Of a stretch of 64,000 bases of DNA, positions 8,483 through 16,093 are shown in pieces. Both the position numbers and the translations under genes were made by a program. The stretch is from the NCBI RefSeq assembly GCF_900102745.1, contig NZ_FMZF01000007.1, positions 124,001-188,000 on the forward strand, given 5' to 3'. The stretch's first letter is position 1. Each line of letters opens with the position of its first letter. The DNA is from Geodermatophilus telluris. GTDB taxonomy: Bacteria; Actinomycetota; Actinomycetes; Mycobacteriales; Geodermatophilaceae. The notes under the pieces are model-generated. The model saw only the letters and a list, made by a program, of their open reading frames with translations, was not told the DNA's origin and searched no databases.

Positions 8483-8956
8483 TCAGTCCCACCAGAACCC
8501 CACGCAGGCGGTGTCGGGCGGTAGCGCCCCGCTCAGCAGGTCGATGCCGGTTCCGGTCCACGAGGGCTGCCGGGCCGTCCACGACGTCCAGGCCTCGGCG
8601 ACCGCTGCGGTCAGGGCGTCGGCGGCCTCCGCGGTCGCCGGCCACTCGGCGGCCATCCGGCGGGCCAGGATGCGGGCCGGTTCCGGGGGCAGCTGCACCC
8701 CGTCGAAGCGGACGTAGGCCCGGCCGGGCGCGAGCCCGCCGACCAGCTGCCCGCCGAGGAGGCCGGCCTGTCGGACGAGCCAGGACATGGGCGGCTGTGC
8801 CCCGTTGCAGCGTGCGGTGACCTGGTCCGGTGTCAGCAGGCGTAGGGCCTGCTCGCCGACGGCCGACGGCACCCCGACGAGCCGGCCGATCTGCTCGAAC
8901 TCCGGGTCGGCGTAGGGCGCCAGCAGCGTGACCAGCGCCTGCGCGCGCCCGTTCAG
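8483..8956 (-). CDS. Hypothetical protein downstream of the integrase
   Basis: About 157 codons are open here. The frame stays open upstream into the integrase gene, and no ATG, GTG or TTG occurs near the expected start. A CTG at 8956 overlaps the integrase stop (CTGA), so translation may be coupled; the first internal GTG is at 8872. The product is mostly helical, with GQLVGGLAPGRAYVRFDGVQLPPEP in its middle, split here by a likely turn, and it ends ACVGFWWD. I do not recognise it. Its position suggests co-transcription with the integrase, perhaps as an accessory factor. Confidence 0.45.
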   Translation of the reverse strand: MNGRAQALVTLLAPYADPEFEQIGRLVGVPSAVGEQALRLLTPDQVTARCNGAQPPMSWLVRQAGLLGGQLVGGLAPGRAYVRFDGVQLPPEPARILARRMAAEWPATAEAADALTAAVAEAWTSWTARQPSWTGTGIDLLSGALPPDTACVGFWWD

Positions 8957-9921
8957 CGGGTGCCCTGCCGGCGGCGCCGGCGGGCGGTGCCGTCGAGGTC
9001 GTCGGTCATCGCGCGGATCGAGTCGGCGCTGGGGTTCGTGTAGACCTCCAGCGATCGGAGCGACTCGTGCCGCGACTTCGCGCGGATGGCGGCGACGGAG
9101 TAGCCGTCCTCGACGGCGTGCGACATGCCCGCATGGCGCAGCCGGTGCAGGGTCCACGGCGGGCCGTCCGGGTCGAGCCGCCGCCCGGCCTCGGCGAAGA
9201 TCCGCTCGGTCTGCCGATAGGACAGCCGGGCCCGGCCGGTGTGCGGGTCGACGTTGGCCGCGGGCATCGGCTTCGTCGGCCGGCGGGAGGCGAGGAACAG
9301 TGGGCCGCCGGTCCGGTCGCCGATGACGCGGGGCAGCAGTCGGGCGGTGCCGGTGGCCCACCACACCGTCTCCACGTCGCTGCCCTTGCCGTGCACCCGC
9401 GCCTCGCGGCGGACGGTGTCGAGGTCCTCGATGTCGATGCCGAGGAGCTCCTCGGCCCGCGCCCATGTCTCGTAGGCCATCCGCCAGAACAGCCGGTCGC
9501 GGCCGGCGACGCCGTCGAGGGTCCACAGCGCGGCGATGAGGTCGCGGCTGATCGGCCGCTCACGGCGCTCGTCCTCGCTGCGCCGGCGGACCTTGCGCGC
9601 CTCGACCAGCGCGGCCGGGTTGGCGGCGAGGTAGCCGCGCTCGACGCACCAGCCGAAGAAGCTCAGCAGCGCCGCCCGGTGCCGGTTGTAGGTGGTCGCC
9701 GCGGCGTCGGCCCAGCGCTCGAGCAGCTCGTCCTCGAGCTGCTCGGTGGTCATCGCGGCGATGTCGGCGTCGGCGCCGACGACCTCGGTGAGCGCGGCCA
9801 GGGTGCGGCCGTAGGCCAGCCGGGTGGGCGGCTCGAACGCGTCCCGGCGCAGGAACCGGCGGGACGCGTCGGCCAGCGTCACCGGGCCGGCGGCGCGGTG
9901 CAGGCGGGTCACGGCGGTCAT
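8953..9921 (-). CDS. Tyrosine recombinase / integrase
   Basis: The protein has 322 residues with the two-domain layout of tyrosine recombinases: an N-terminal SAM-like core-binding domain (about 12-110) and a catalytic domain (about 120-310). The catalytic set is complete: R155 (ARAEELLG), K179 (HGKG), H259 and R262 (HRLRH), H285 (RHES) and nucleophile Y294 (VYT). It catalyses site-specific strand exchange at attachment sites. It is the best evidence that this region is an integrated element. It lies 4 bases downstream of the gene ending at 9926 and shares its stop region with the hypothetical gene at 8483, so the three are probably one transcript. Confidence 0.9.
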   Translation of the reverse strand: MTAVTRLHRAAGPVTLADASRRFLRRDAFEPPTRLAYGRTLAALTEVVGADADIAAMTTEQLEDELLERWADAAATTYNRHRAALLSFFGWCVERGYLAANPAALVEARKVRRRSEDERRERPISRDLIAALWTLDGVAGRDRLFWRMAYETWARAEELLGIDIEDLDTVRREARVHGKGSDVETVWWATGTARLLPRVIGDRTGGPLFLASRRPTKPMPAANVDPHTGRARLSYRQTERIFAEAGRRLDPDGPPWTLHRLRHAGMSHAVEDGYSVAAIRAKSRHESLRSLEVYTNPSADSIRAMTDDLDGTARRRRRQGTR

Positions 9922-9925
9922 CGGG

Positions 9926-10318
9926 TCACTGCTCCTGGTCGTCGCGGTCGGCGTCCGGCTCGTCGTCGCGGCGACTGGGGGCGTCCCCTCCGCGCAACGA
10001 AGGCCCCACGCAGCGCCGGCAGCTGTCCTCGTCCCCGGGGTCGAAGGACTGCGGAAGAAGGACCTTGACCGTGGTGCCGCACAGGGCGGTGGCGTAGCCC
10101 CACCCGTCGAGGAACTCCGGCTCTCGCAGCATCCGGCCGTCCTGCGGCGGGATGGGGACGGCGTGCACCGGGCCGAGGTCGGCTGGCAGGACCTTGTCCA
10201 GGGCGTGGTCGACGGGGTCGCGCTGCACGTCGTAGCGGGTCAGGCCGCAGCGGTACGTCCGGCGGTACTCCTCCACGGCCACAGCTTGGACGGTAGAGCA
10301 GGCCACCGACAGGAACAT
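9926..10318 (-). CDS. Hypothetical protein upstream of the integrase
   Basis: About 130 residues from an ATG at 10318. The frame extends further to an ATG at 10395, but that would overlap the divergent intein-like gene, and no ribosome-binding site supports any of the starts; a GTG near 10281 is also possible. The body contains YRRTYRCGLTRYDV, CGTTVKVLLP and CRRC, a spaced set of Cys that could bind zinc, and it ends in a highly charged Asp/Arg tail. I do not recognise the family. It ends only 4 bases before the integrase start, so it may be co-transcribed with it. Confidence 0.45.
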   Translation of the reverse strand: MFLSVACSTVQAVAVEEYRRTYRCGLTRYDVQRDPVDHALDKVLPADLGPVHAVPIPPQDGRMLREPEFLDGWGYATALCGTTVKVLLPQSFDPGDEDSCRRCVGPSLRGGDAPSRRDDEPDADRDDQEQ

Positions 10319-10394
10319 GGCGAGGAATGTGCAGGCAGTGGCCCCGGCCAGCGTTGCGGGGCGGCGTCCCGGAAGGTCGTCACCGACTGCTCTC

Positions 10395-11627
10395 ATGCTG
10401 GCCGTGATGATCCGCATGGCCGACGGCTCCCAACGCCTCATCCGCGACATCCGCGTCCTCGACGAGGTCGCGACAGCGGAAGGCCGCACAGGCACCGTCA
10501 CCCACGTCATGGCCCGGCGGCACACCGGAGCACTGATCAGGATCGTCGCCTGGGGGCACTCGCACCTCCGGTGCGCCCCGGACCGCCCGGTGCTCACCCG
10601 TCGCGGCTTCGTCGCGGCGGGAGATCTCACCGACGACGACTGGATCGCGCTGCCCCGCTACATCCCCGCCCGAGCGGACAGCATCGAGCCCGGTGCCCTG
10701 GTCAACCTCATGGAGCTGCGGGCCCCCACCCGAGGCGCGCGCACGGTCACCCACTACGGCAAGACCGGTGCAGTCGACTCCGTTGTCGAGGCCCTGCCCC
10801 CGCGCCTGCCCATGACTGCGGCCCTGGGGCGCCTCCTCGGCCTCTACGCCGCGGAGGGGAACACGACCGCGAACAAGGTGGTGTGGACCTACGGCGCACA
10901 CGAGCGGGACACGCTCGCCCCGGAGACGGTGGCACTCATCAAGGAGGCGCTGGGGGCCGAGGGGCGTGCTCAGCCGCGGCCCAACGGCGTCGTGAACGTC
11001 GTCCTGTACGGCAAGGCGTGGCGACTGCTGTTCGAGCGGCTCGTCCCGGGGACCACCAAGCGGGGCGACAAGCACCTGTCCGAGCACGTCACCGCGGGCG
11101 ACGCCGCGTTCCTCGCCGGCGTGCTGGGCGGTTGGTACGACGGAGATGGATACGTGCGGGTCCGCGGCAACGTCGCCAGCCGGGACGGCATCACCGTCTC
11201 CGCCCGACTGGCGCTGGACATGCACGCCATCGCCGTAGGTCTCGGCCGGCGGCCGGCCATCGTCGGCTCGGAGCCGTCGGTCAACCGGCACGCCGCAACC
11301 CGCCAGTACCGCTGGAACGTGACGCTGCCGTCGGAGCGCAAGGAGGAGTCGCGCGAGGGGTACTGCCGATGCGGATGTGGAGAGCGGGTCACCGCAGGCC
11401 TTCGGGCCGTGCGGAACCCCCTCAAGCAGCAGTACATCTCCGGGCACCACCTGCGGGACTACCGGAGCGCTCAGGACGAGTCCTACCTGTGGCGGAAGGT
11501 CCGCGAGGTCGTCGAGGAGCCCTGCGAGGGCGGCTACGTGTTCGACCTCGAGGTCGAGGGCGACCACTCCTACATCGACGAGGGCATCGCCGTTCAGGAC
11601 GGGGCCGGCGGCGACGATGGCAGATAA
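10395..11627 (+). CDS. Free-standing intein-like Hint protein with LAGLIDADG endonuclease domain, splicing residues altered
   Basis: About 410 residues, start uncertain (ATG at 10317, 10395 or 10407). The N-terminus (IRMADGSQRLIRDI) matches intein block A and the C-terminus (GGYVFDLEVEGDHSY, then GIAVQD) matches blocks F and G. Between them lie two LAGLIDADG helices (LGRLLGLYAAEG and FLAGVLGGWYDGDG) and a CRCGCG...GHHLRD zinc-like insert seen in homing nucleases. No Cys or Ser nucleophile stands at the expected first position. The block B TxxH is APDR, and the C-terminal HN is QD followed by GAGG. No extein is attached, so protein splicing is very unlikely, while the endonuclease helices look intact, including acidic residues. 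It probably acts, if at all, as a homing nuclease. Confidence 0.75.
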   Translation: MLAVMIRMADGSQRLIRDIRVLDEVATAEGRTGTVTHVMARRHTGALIRIVAWGHSHLRCAPDRPVLTRRGFVAAGDLTDDDWIALPRYIPARADSIEPGALVNLMELRAPTRGARTVTHYGKTGAVDSVVEALPPRLPMTAALGRLLGLYAAEGNTTANKVVWTYGAHERDTLAPETVALIKEALGAEGRAQPRPNGVVNVVLYGKAWRLLFERLVPGTTKRGDKHLSEHVTAGDAAFLAGVLGGWYDGDGYVRVRGNVASRDGITVSARLALDMHAIAVGLGRRPAIVGSEPSVNRHAATRQYRWNVTLPSERKEESREGYCRCGCGERVTAGLRAVRNPLKQQYISGHHLRDYRSAQDESYLWRKVREVVEEPCEGGYVFDLEVEGDHSYIDEGIAVQDGAGGDDGR

Positions 11628-11723
11628 CGACCAGTTCCCTGACGCTACGGCCCCGGCGATCCCGCCGGCGCCCGCTCGGACCGACGCCGGCCGCGCACCC
11701 CACCCCTACGCGTTATCTGCCAT
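11617..11723. repeat. 13-bp perfect inverted repeat flanking the spacer after the intein-like gene
   Basis: ATGGCAGATAACG (11617-11629) recurs as its exact reverse complement at 11711-11723, with 81 bp between. The left arm contains the last codons and the TAA stop of the intein-like gene. Because the arms face a convergent gene end at 11772, a long-stem terminator is possible, but the spacing is also that of a small inverted-repeat insertion. Confidence 0.7.
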
Positions 11724-11771
11724 ACGGACCGGAGCCCTCGCCGCCCGCCCGACGAGCCCGGCCGTCCGACG

Positions 11772-12464
11772 TCAGACGAGACCGGTGATGGTGATGCCGA
11801 CGCGGCTCGCCGCGGCGCAGACGGCGTCAAGCCCGGCGCCGGCCCCGAGCGTCAGAGGCACCTTCGGGGCGAGCGCCAGGTCGCTGACGCTGACCCGATC
11901 GCCGAAGAGGACCAGCGCCTGGCTGGTGTTGCGCTGCCGGGAGACCCACAGCAGCCCGTCGACGCGGTGCGGGTGGGCGTGCAGGGCCCGGGCCCACGCC
12001 GCGGTCTCCGGGTAGGAGGGGGCGCCGCAGGTGGTGAGCTCCTGGGGTTCCATCTCGAGCCGGCGCAGGCCGTCGCTGGTCAGGTCGACGAGGGTGAGGT
12101 CCCGGGTCGGGATGAGGACGGTGACCAGGCGGTGCAGCAGCTTGGCGTGCGGCACGCGCCGGACCCCGCGGATCGGCACGTCGTGGAACACCGTCTCGAA
12201 CACGGCGCCGTCGAAGTCGTTGGCGCCGTAGAGCACCGGCAGGGGCTCCGTGGCGCCGTCCGGGATGAACGGCGAGAAGCGGCTGCGGCGGGTGTCATCG
12301 CCGGCGTAGAAGTCCCACGGACGCCAGTCGACCTCGTAGCAGCGGTGGAACTCCTTGCCGGCCTCCCAGGTTGTCAGGAGCGGGTCGAGGCTGTCCGGGG
12401 CGCCCGGCGCCGGCACGACGACCGGCGCCGGAACCCGTGACGGCGGCCGCGCAGGAGAACTCAC
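11772..12464 (-). CDS. RES-domain toxin (NAD+-degrading type)
   Basis: The protein has 230 residues. It shows the RES family layout: RCYEVDW near 41, the core RRSRFSPF (R62), LYGAND (Y79), VFETVFHD (E90) and DGLLWVSRQ (S175), corresponding to the conserved Arg, Tyr, Glu and Ser of the family. Characterised RES toxins degrade NAD+, by phosphorolysis or hydrolysis, and halt growth until the partner antitoxin binds them. The start lies 5 bases downstream of the stop of the antitoxin gene, the usual antitoxin-first order. The first 25 residues are Pro/Ala-rich and are probably a flexible extension. Confidence 0.85.
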   Translation of the reverse strand: MSSPARPPSRVPAPVVVPAPGAPDSLDPLLTTWEAGKEFHRCYEVDWRPWDFYAGDDTRRSRFSPFIPDGATEPLPVLYGANDFDGAVFETVFHDVPIRGVRRVPHAKLLHRLVTVLIPTRDLTLVDLTSDGLRRLEMEPQELTTCGAPSYPETAAWARALHAHPHRVDGLLWVSRQRNTSQALVLFGDRVSVSDLALAPKVPLTLGAGAGLDAVCAAASRVGITITGLV

Positions 12465-12469
12465 CCCGG

Positions 12470-13141
12470 TCAGGCGAGGAGCTCGCCCGCAAGCGCAGAC
12501 GCGGCGCGGACAACCAGCTCCGGATCGCTGTCGAGCACGTCGACGGGACGCAGCTCGCCACCCAGCCAGTCACTGCTGCTGGTGAACCAGAGCGCCAGTT
12601 CCCAGCTGGTCAGCCGCTCGCCGATGGCCGCGAGGATCTCGGCGATGACAGGCAACGGGCGACCGTTCTTCCCGAACTGGAAGCCCGGGAAGCGCTGCGA
12701 CCCCGCGTCATCGACCGTGAACACCTTCCCCTCGGTGCGCCAGCGATTGGCCAGGGCGGCCGGGTTGCTCGCGGTGGAGCCGGCGAGCTTGGCGACATCG
12801 CCGCTGGACAGCAGCCCGAACTCGTCGGCCAGCTGGGCGCGCGCCTCGGCGTTGCGCTGCACCTGCTCGAGCACCGCGGGGGACGAGTTGGTGTAGCTCT
12901 TGGCCGGCAGCAGTGCCTGCAGGACCCGCTCAAGGGTGCCGCGCTCACGGCCCAGCACGGACTTAGCGGCGGTGATGAGGTCGACGAGCTCCGCCGCCTC
13001 GGTCGCATCGCTTGCGGCCACCGCCACGACCAACTGGTCTTTCTGGCGGGGGGCGACCTTCAGGTGCAGGCAGTCCTTCGCCACCTTCGCGGCCGTCGCG
13101 CCCTTGAGGGTCGCGATGCCTGGGGTGGTCGGCGCGCTCAT
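12470..13141 (-). CDS. MbcA/ParS (Xre)-type antitoxin of the RES toxin
   Basis: The protein has 223 residues. The C-terminal 60 residues (LTSWELALWFTSSSDWLGG, then RPVDVLDSDPELVVRAA) match the MbcA/ParS toxin-binding domain (DUF2384). The central part (LLSSGDVAKLAGS...ALANRWR) resembles a DNA-binding helix-turn-helix. The N-terminal 80 residues are an extension not seen in short antitoxins. ATG 13141 is preferred over the upstream TTG at 13177 because that TTG is the first half of a -35 box and the -10 box ends 7 nt before the ATG, which implies a leaderless message. It should neutralise the RES toxin encoded immediately downstream and probably represses the operon. Confidence 0.8.
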   Translation of the reverse strand: MSAPTTPGIATLKGATAAKVAKDCLHLKVAPRQKDQLVVAVAASDATEAAELVDLITAAKSVLGRERGTLERVLQALLPAKSYTNSSPAVLEQVQRNAEARAQLADEFGLLSSGDVAKLAGSTASNPAALANRWRTEGKVFTVDDAGSQRFPGFQFGKNGRPLPVIAEILAAIGERLTSWELALWFTSSSDWLGGELRPVDVLDSDPELVVRAASALAGELLA

Positions 13142-13148
13142 GTACTCG

Positions 13149-13177
13149 ATTGTGAGCAGGATGAGAGCAGGTGTCAA
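13149..13177 (-). promoter_or_regulatory. Promoter of the toxin-antitoxin operon, leaderless
   Basis: TTGACA (13177-13172) is a perfect -35 box, followed after exactly 17 bases by CACAAT (13154-13149) as the -10 box. The antitoxin ATG begins 7 bases further on, so transcription should start at or next to the start codon. Confidence 0.75.
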
Positions 13178-13234
13178 CCATCATTGTCATCACGCAGGGT
13201 TCCTTGCGGGGCGACAAGGGGTCCTGCGCGACGA

Positions 13235-16093
13235 TCAGGCCGCCTCGTCGTCGTCCGGCGGCCGCGGGCTCCCCATGTCGTCCGCTGCCCGCGCTCGCCG
13301 GCGTGCCGCCTCAGCACGCAGATCCGCGAGCCGGGCCTCGGCCGCGTGAGTGGCCAGCTCTCGACCGTCGAGGCGATAGGCGGCGGCTTCGGCAGCGCTA
13401 AGCAGGTCGGGGCGGAGCTCCGCGACACGGTCGAGGACCGCGGCGGTGACCGCGTGGATCGGCTCCGTGGGGCGGACGGTCACGTCGGCGACGGTGATGG
13501 GTGCCAGGGGCGCCTCGCGGACCCGGATGACGGTGTACCCGGCCTCGGTTAGCCGCGCGGTCTTGGCCCGGTCCCCGGCCTCCTTCTTCTCACCGGCATG
13601 CCAGTAGACGCCGTCGTACTCGACGACCAGGCGACGTCCGTGGTCGAGGACGTCCACGTGCTGCGCCCGGCGACCCGGCAGTTCGACGCGGTGGTCGTCG
13701 ACATCGAGACCAGGGAGCACTGCGGCAAGCTCGGCGGCCAGCCGGACCTCCCGGGCCGAGACAGCGACCAGCGCGCAGGCCGGGCACCCGCTTCCGGCGA
13801 TGCGACTGGAGCCGACGGCCTGCCAGCGGTGGTCGGCCGCGACCAGGCAGGCCCACCACAGCTTCGCGTTGGTGCCGGCGACCACCTGGTCGGGGGTGCG
13901 CCCGCCGTTGGCCTGCACGTCGAACTGCGCGGCCAGCTCCGGGTAGTTGAGCAGGTTGTTGGTCACCGAGACCTGACGGCCCGCGCACGCCGGGCAGCCA
14001 ATCCCGCGGCGCACCCGGTTGTCCCCCGTCGCTCGCCACCGGTGGTCGTCGGCGACCGGGCAGCGCCACCACAGGCGCTCGGTGGTGCCGGCGACGATCT
14101 GGTCGGGAGTGCGCCCGCCGTTGGCCTCGACGTCGAACTGCGCGACCAGCTCCGGATACCGGGCCAGCGAGTTGGTCACCGACAGCTGCTGGCCAGCGCA
14201 CGCCGGACAGCCAGCCCCCAAGTGCACACGATTGCTGCCCGAGGCGACCCAGCGGTGGTCAGGGCCCTTCGCGCAGCGCCACCACAGGCGCTTGCTCGTG
14301 GTCGCGACCACCTGCTCGGGTGTGCACCCGTTGGCCTGCACGTCGAACTGCGCGGCCAGCTCCGGATACCGGGCCAGGCTGTTGGTCACCGACACCCGCT
14401 TGCCGGCGCACGCCGGGCAGCCCGTTCCCTCAAGTCGCTCTCCGCCGCTGGCCCGCCACCGGTGGTCGTCGGCGACCGGGCAGCGCCACCACAGGCGCTC
14501 AGCGGTGCCGGCGACGATCTGGTCGGGAGTCCGCCCGCCGTTGGCCTGCACATCGAACTGCGCAGCCAGCACCGGGTGGCGGGCCAGGCTGTTGGTGACC
14601 GACACCTGCCGGCCGGCGCACGCCGGGCAGCCTCGGGCCCTCGAGCCGACGCGGCTGTTGCCGGCCGCGACCCAGCGGTGGTCGTCGGCGACCGGGCAGC
14701 GCCACCACAGGCGCTCGTTGGTGCCCGCGATGATCTGGTCGGGAGTCCGCCCACCGTTGCCCTGGATGTCGAACTGCGCGGCCAGCTCGGGGTGGCGGGC
14801 CAGGCTGTTGGTCACCGACACCTGCCGGCCCGCGCAGGCCGGGCAGCCGCGACCACGCAGCCGGTCTCCGCCGCTGGCCCGCCACCGGTGGTCGTCGGCG
14901 ACCGGGCAGCGCCACCACAGGCGCTCGTTGGTGCCCGCGATGATCTGGTCGGGAGTCCGCCCACCGTTGCCCTGGATGTCGAACTGCGCGGCCAGCTCGG
15001 GGTGGCGGGCCAGGCTGTTGGTCACCGACACCTGCCGGCCCGCGCAGGCCGGGCAGCCGCGACCACGCAGCCGGTCTCCGCCGCTGGCCCGCCACCGGTG
15101 GTCGTCGGCGACCGGGCAGCGCCACCACAGGCGCTCGTTGGTGCCCGCGATGATCTGGTCGGGAGTGCGCCCGCCGTTGGCCTGCACGTCGAACTGCGCG
15201 GCCAGCTCCAGATGCCGGGCCAGGCTGTTGGTCACCGACACCCGCTTGCCGGCACAGGCGGGGCAGCCGGTGCCGGCAAGGCGGTCCGCGCCGGTTGCCT
15301 GCCAGTGATGGTCCGGGCCCTCCGCGCAGGTCCACCACAGCCGCCGGTGAGTGCCGGCCACTACCTGCTCGGGTGTGCACCCGTTGGCCTGCACGTCGAA
15401 CTGCGCGGCCAGCTCCGGATACCGGGCCAGGCTGTTGGTCACCGACACCCGCTTGCTGGCGCACGCCGGGCACCCGGCGCCCGCGACTCGGTCCTCGCCC
15501 TTTGCCTGCCAGCGGTGGTCGTCGCCGACCGGACACGTCCACCACAGCTTCGCGTGGGTGCCGGCAACGATCTGGTCGGGAGTCCGCTCGCCGTTGGCCT
15601 GCACGTCGAACTGCGCGACGAGCTCCGGGAAGTTGAGCAGGTTGTTGGTCACCGACGGCTGCTGGCCGGCGCACGCCGGGCATCCGGTGCCGGCGACTCG
15701 GTCCGCGCCCTTCGCCTGCCAGCGGTGATCGTCGGCGACCGGGCAACGCCACCACAGACGCTTGCCTGTGGTCGCGACCACCAGATCCGGGGTGCGCCCG
15801 CCGTTGGCCCCGAGGTCGAACTGCACGGCCAGCTCCGGGTAGTTGAGCAGGTTGTTCGTCACCGACACCTGACGGCCCGCGCACGCCGGGCAGCCGCTAC
15901 CCAACCGGACGCGGTTGCTGCCGGAGGCCGCCCAGCGGTGGTCCGGGGCGACCGAGCAGGTCCACCACAGCTTGTCGGGGGTGCTGGCCTTCACCTCATG
16001 GGGCGGGCGACCGTTGCGTACGACGTCGAACTGAGCAGCCAAGATCGGGTGATCGGCAACGGTGCCGTACTTGGAGCTGCGCCGGCTCGTCAC
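13235..16093 (-). CDS. Protein of eleven tandem zinc ribbons with a C-terminal Vsr-like PD-(D/E)XK nuclease
   Basis: About 952 residues from the GTG at 16093; a TTG at 16132 is an alternative and neither has a good ribosome-binding site. The body is built from ten full units of about 70 residues plus an eleventh Cys pair: each has LAAQFD, an NGxTPDQ stretch, LWWxC, a DHRWxA segment and GCPACA, i.e. a four-Cys treble-clef/zinc ribbon of the DUF4379 (PF14311) kind. After the last CPACA, residues about 770-865 have a Vsr-type fold: HVDVLDHGRRLVVEYDG, YWHAGE, D..K and GYTVIRVRE, with the Asp, Glu and Lys of PD-(D/E)XK enzymes in place. Zinc-ribbon arrays fused to Vsr-like nucleases are known in mobile and defence settings. 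A role as a DNA-reading nuclease is inference. Confidence 0.75.
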   Translation of the reverse strand: MTSRRSSKYGTVADHPILAAQFDVVRNGRPPHEVKASTPDKLWWTCSVAPDHRWAASGSNRVRLGSGCPACAGRQVSVTNNLLNYPELAVQFDLGANGGRTPDLVVATTGKRLWWRCPVADDHRWQAKGADRVAGTGCPACAGQQPSVTNNLLNFPELVAQFDVQANGERTPDQIVAGTHAKLWWTCPVGDDHRWQAKGEDRVAGAGCPACASKRVSVTNSLARYPELAAQFDVQANGCTPEQVVAGTHRRLWWTCAEGPDHHWQATGADRLAGTGCPACAGKRVSVTNSLARHLELAAQFDVQANGGRTPDQIIAGTNERLWWRCPVADDHRWRASGGDRLRGRGCPACAGRQVSVTNSLARHPELAAQFDIQGNGGRTPDQIIAGTNERLWWRCPVADDHRWRASGGDRLRGRGCPACAGRQVSVTNSLARHPELAAQFDIQGNGGRTPDQIIAGTNERLWWRCPVADDHRWVAAGNSRVGSRARGCPACAGRQVSVTNSLARHPVLAAQFDVQANGGRTPDQIVAGTAERLWWRCPVADDHRWRASGGERLEGTGCPACAGKRVSVTNSLARYPELAAQFDVQANGCTPEQVVATTSKRLWWRCAKGPDHRWVASGSNRVHLGAGCPACAGQQLSVTNSLARYPELVAQFDVEANGGRTPDQIVAGTTERLWWRCPVADDHRWRATGDNRVRRGIGCPACAGRQVSVTNNLLNYPELAAQFDVQANGGRTPDQVVAGTNAKLWWACLVAADHRWQAVGSSRIAGSGCPACALVAVSAREVRLAAELAAVLPGLDVDDHRVELPGRRAQHVDVLDHGRRLVVEYDGVYWHAGEKKEAGDRAKTARLTEAGYTVIRVREAPLAPITVADVTVRPTEPIHAVTAAVLDRVAELRPDLLSAAEAAAYRLDGRELATHAAEARLADLRAEAARRRARAADDMGSPRPPDDDEAA
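14701..15165. repeat. 210-bp tandem repeat, two exact copies plus a partial third
   Basis: Bases 14701-14910 and 14911-15120 are identical over all 210 positions, and identity continues to 15165. The period equals 70 codons, one zinc-ribbon unit of the surrounding gene. Other units are diverged, so this pair is a recent duplication. Identical repeats this long also make assembly errors in copy number possible. Confidence 0.9.

Noticed and set aside
8483..9526. Long minus-strand frame overlapping the integrase as one gene
   Set aside because: The part opposite the catalytic integrase sequence is Arg/Pro-rich shadow. Only the stretch after the integrase stop looks like protein.
13142..13177. 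Longer antitoxin starting at the TTG at 13177
   Set aside because: That TTG is part of a perfect TTGACA -35 box, and the -10 box lies between it and the ATG at 13141.
13900..15900. Possible CRISPR array, because of regularly spaced repeats
   Set aside because: The period is 210 bp with most of each unit conserved and in frame. It encodes zinc ribbons, with no short repeat plus unique spacer pattern.
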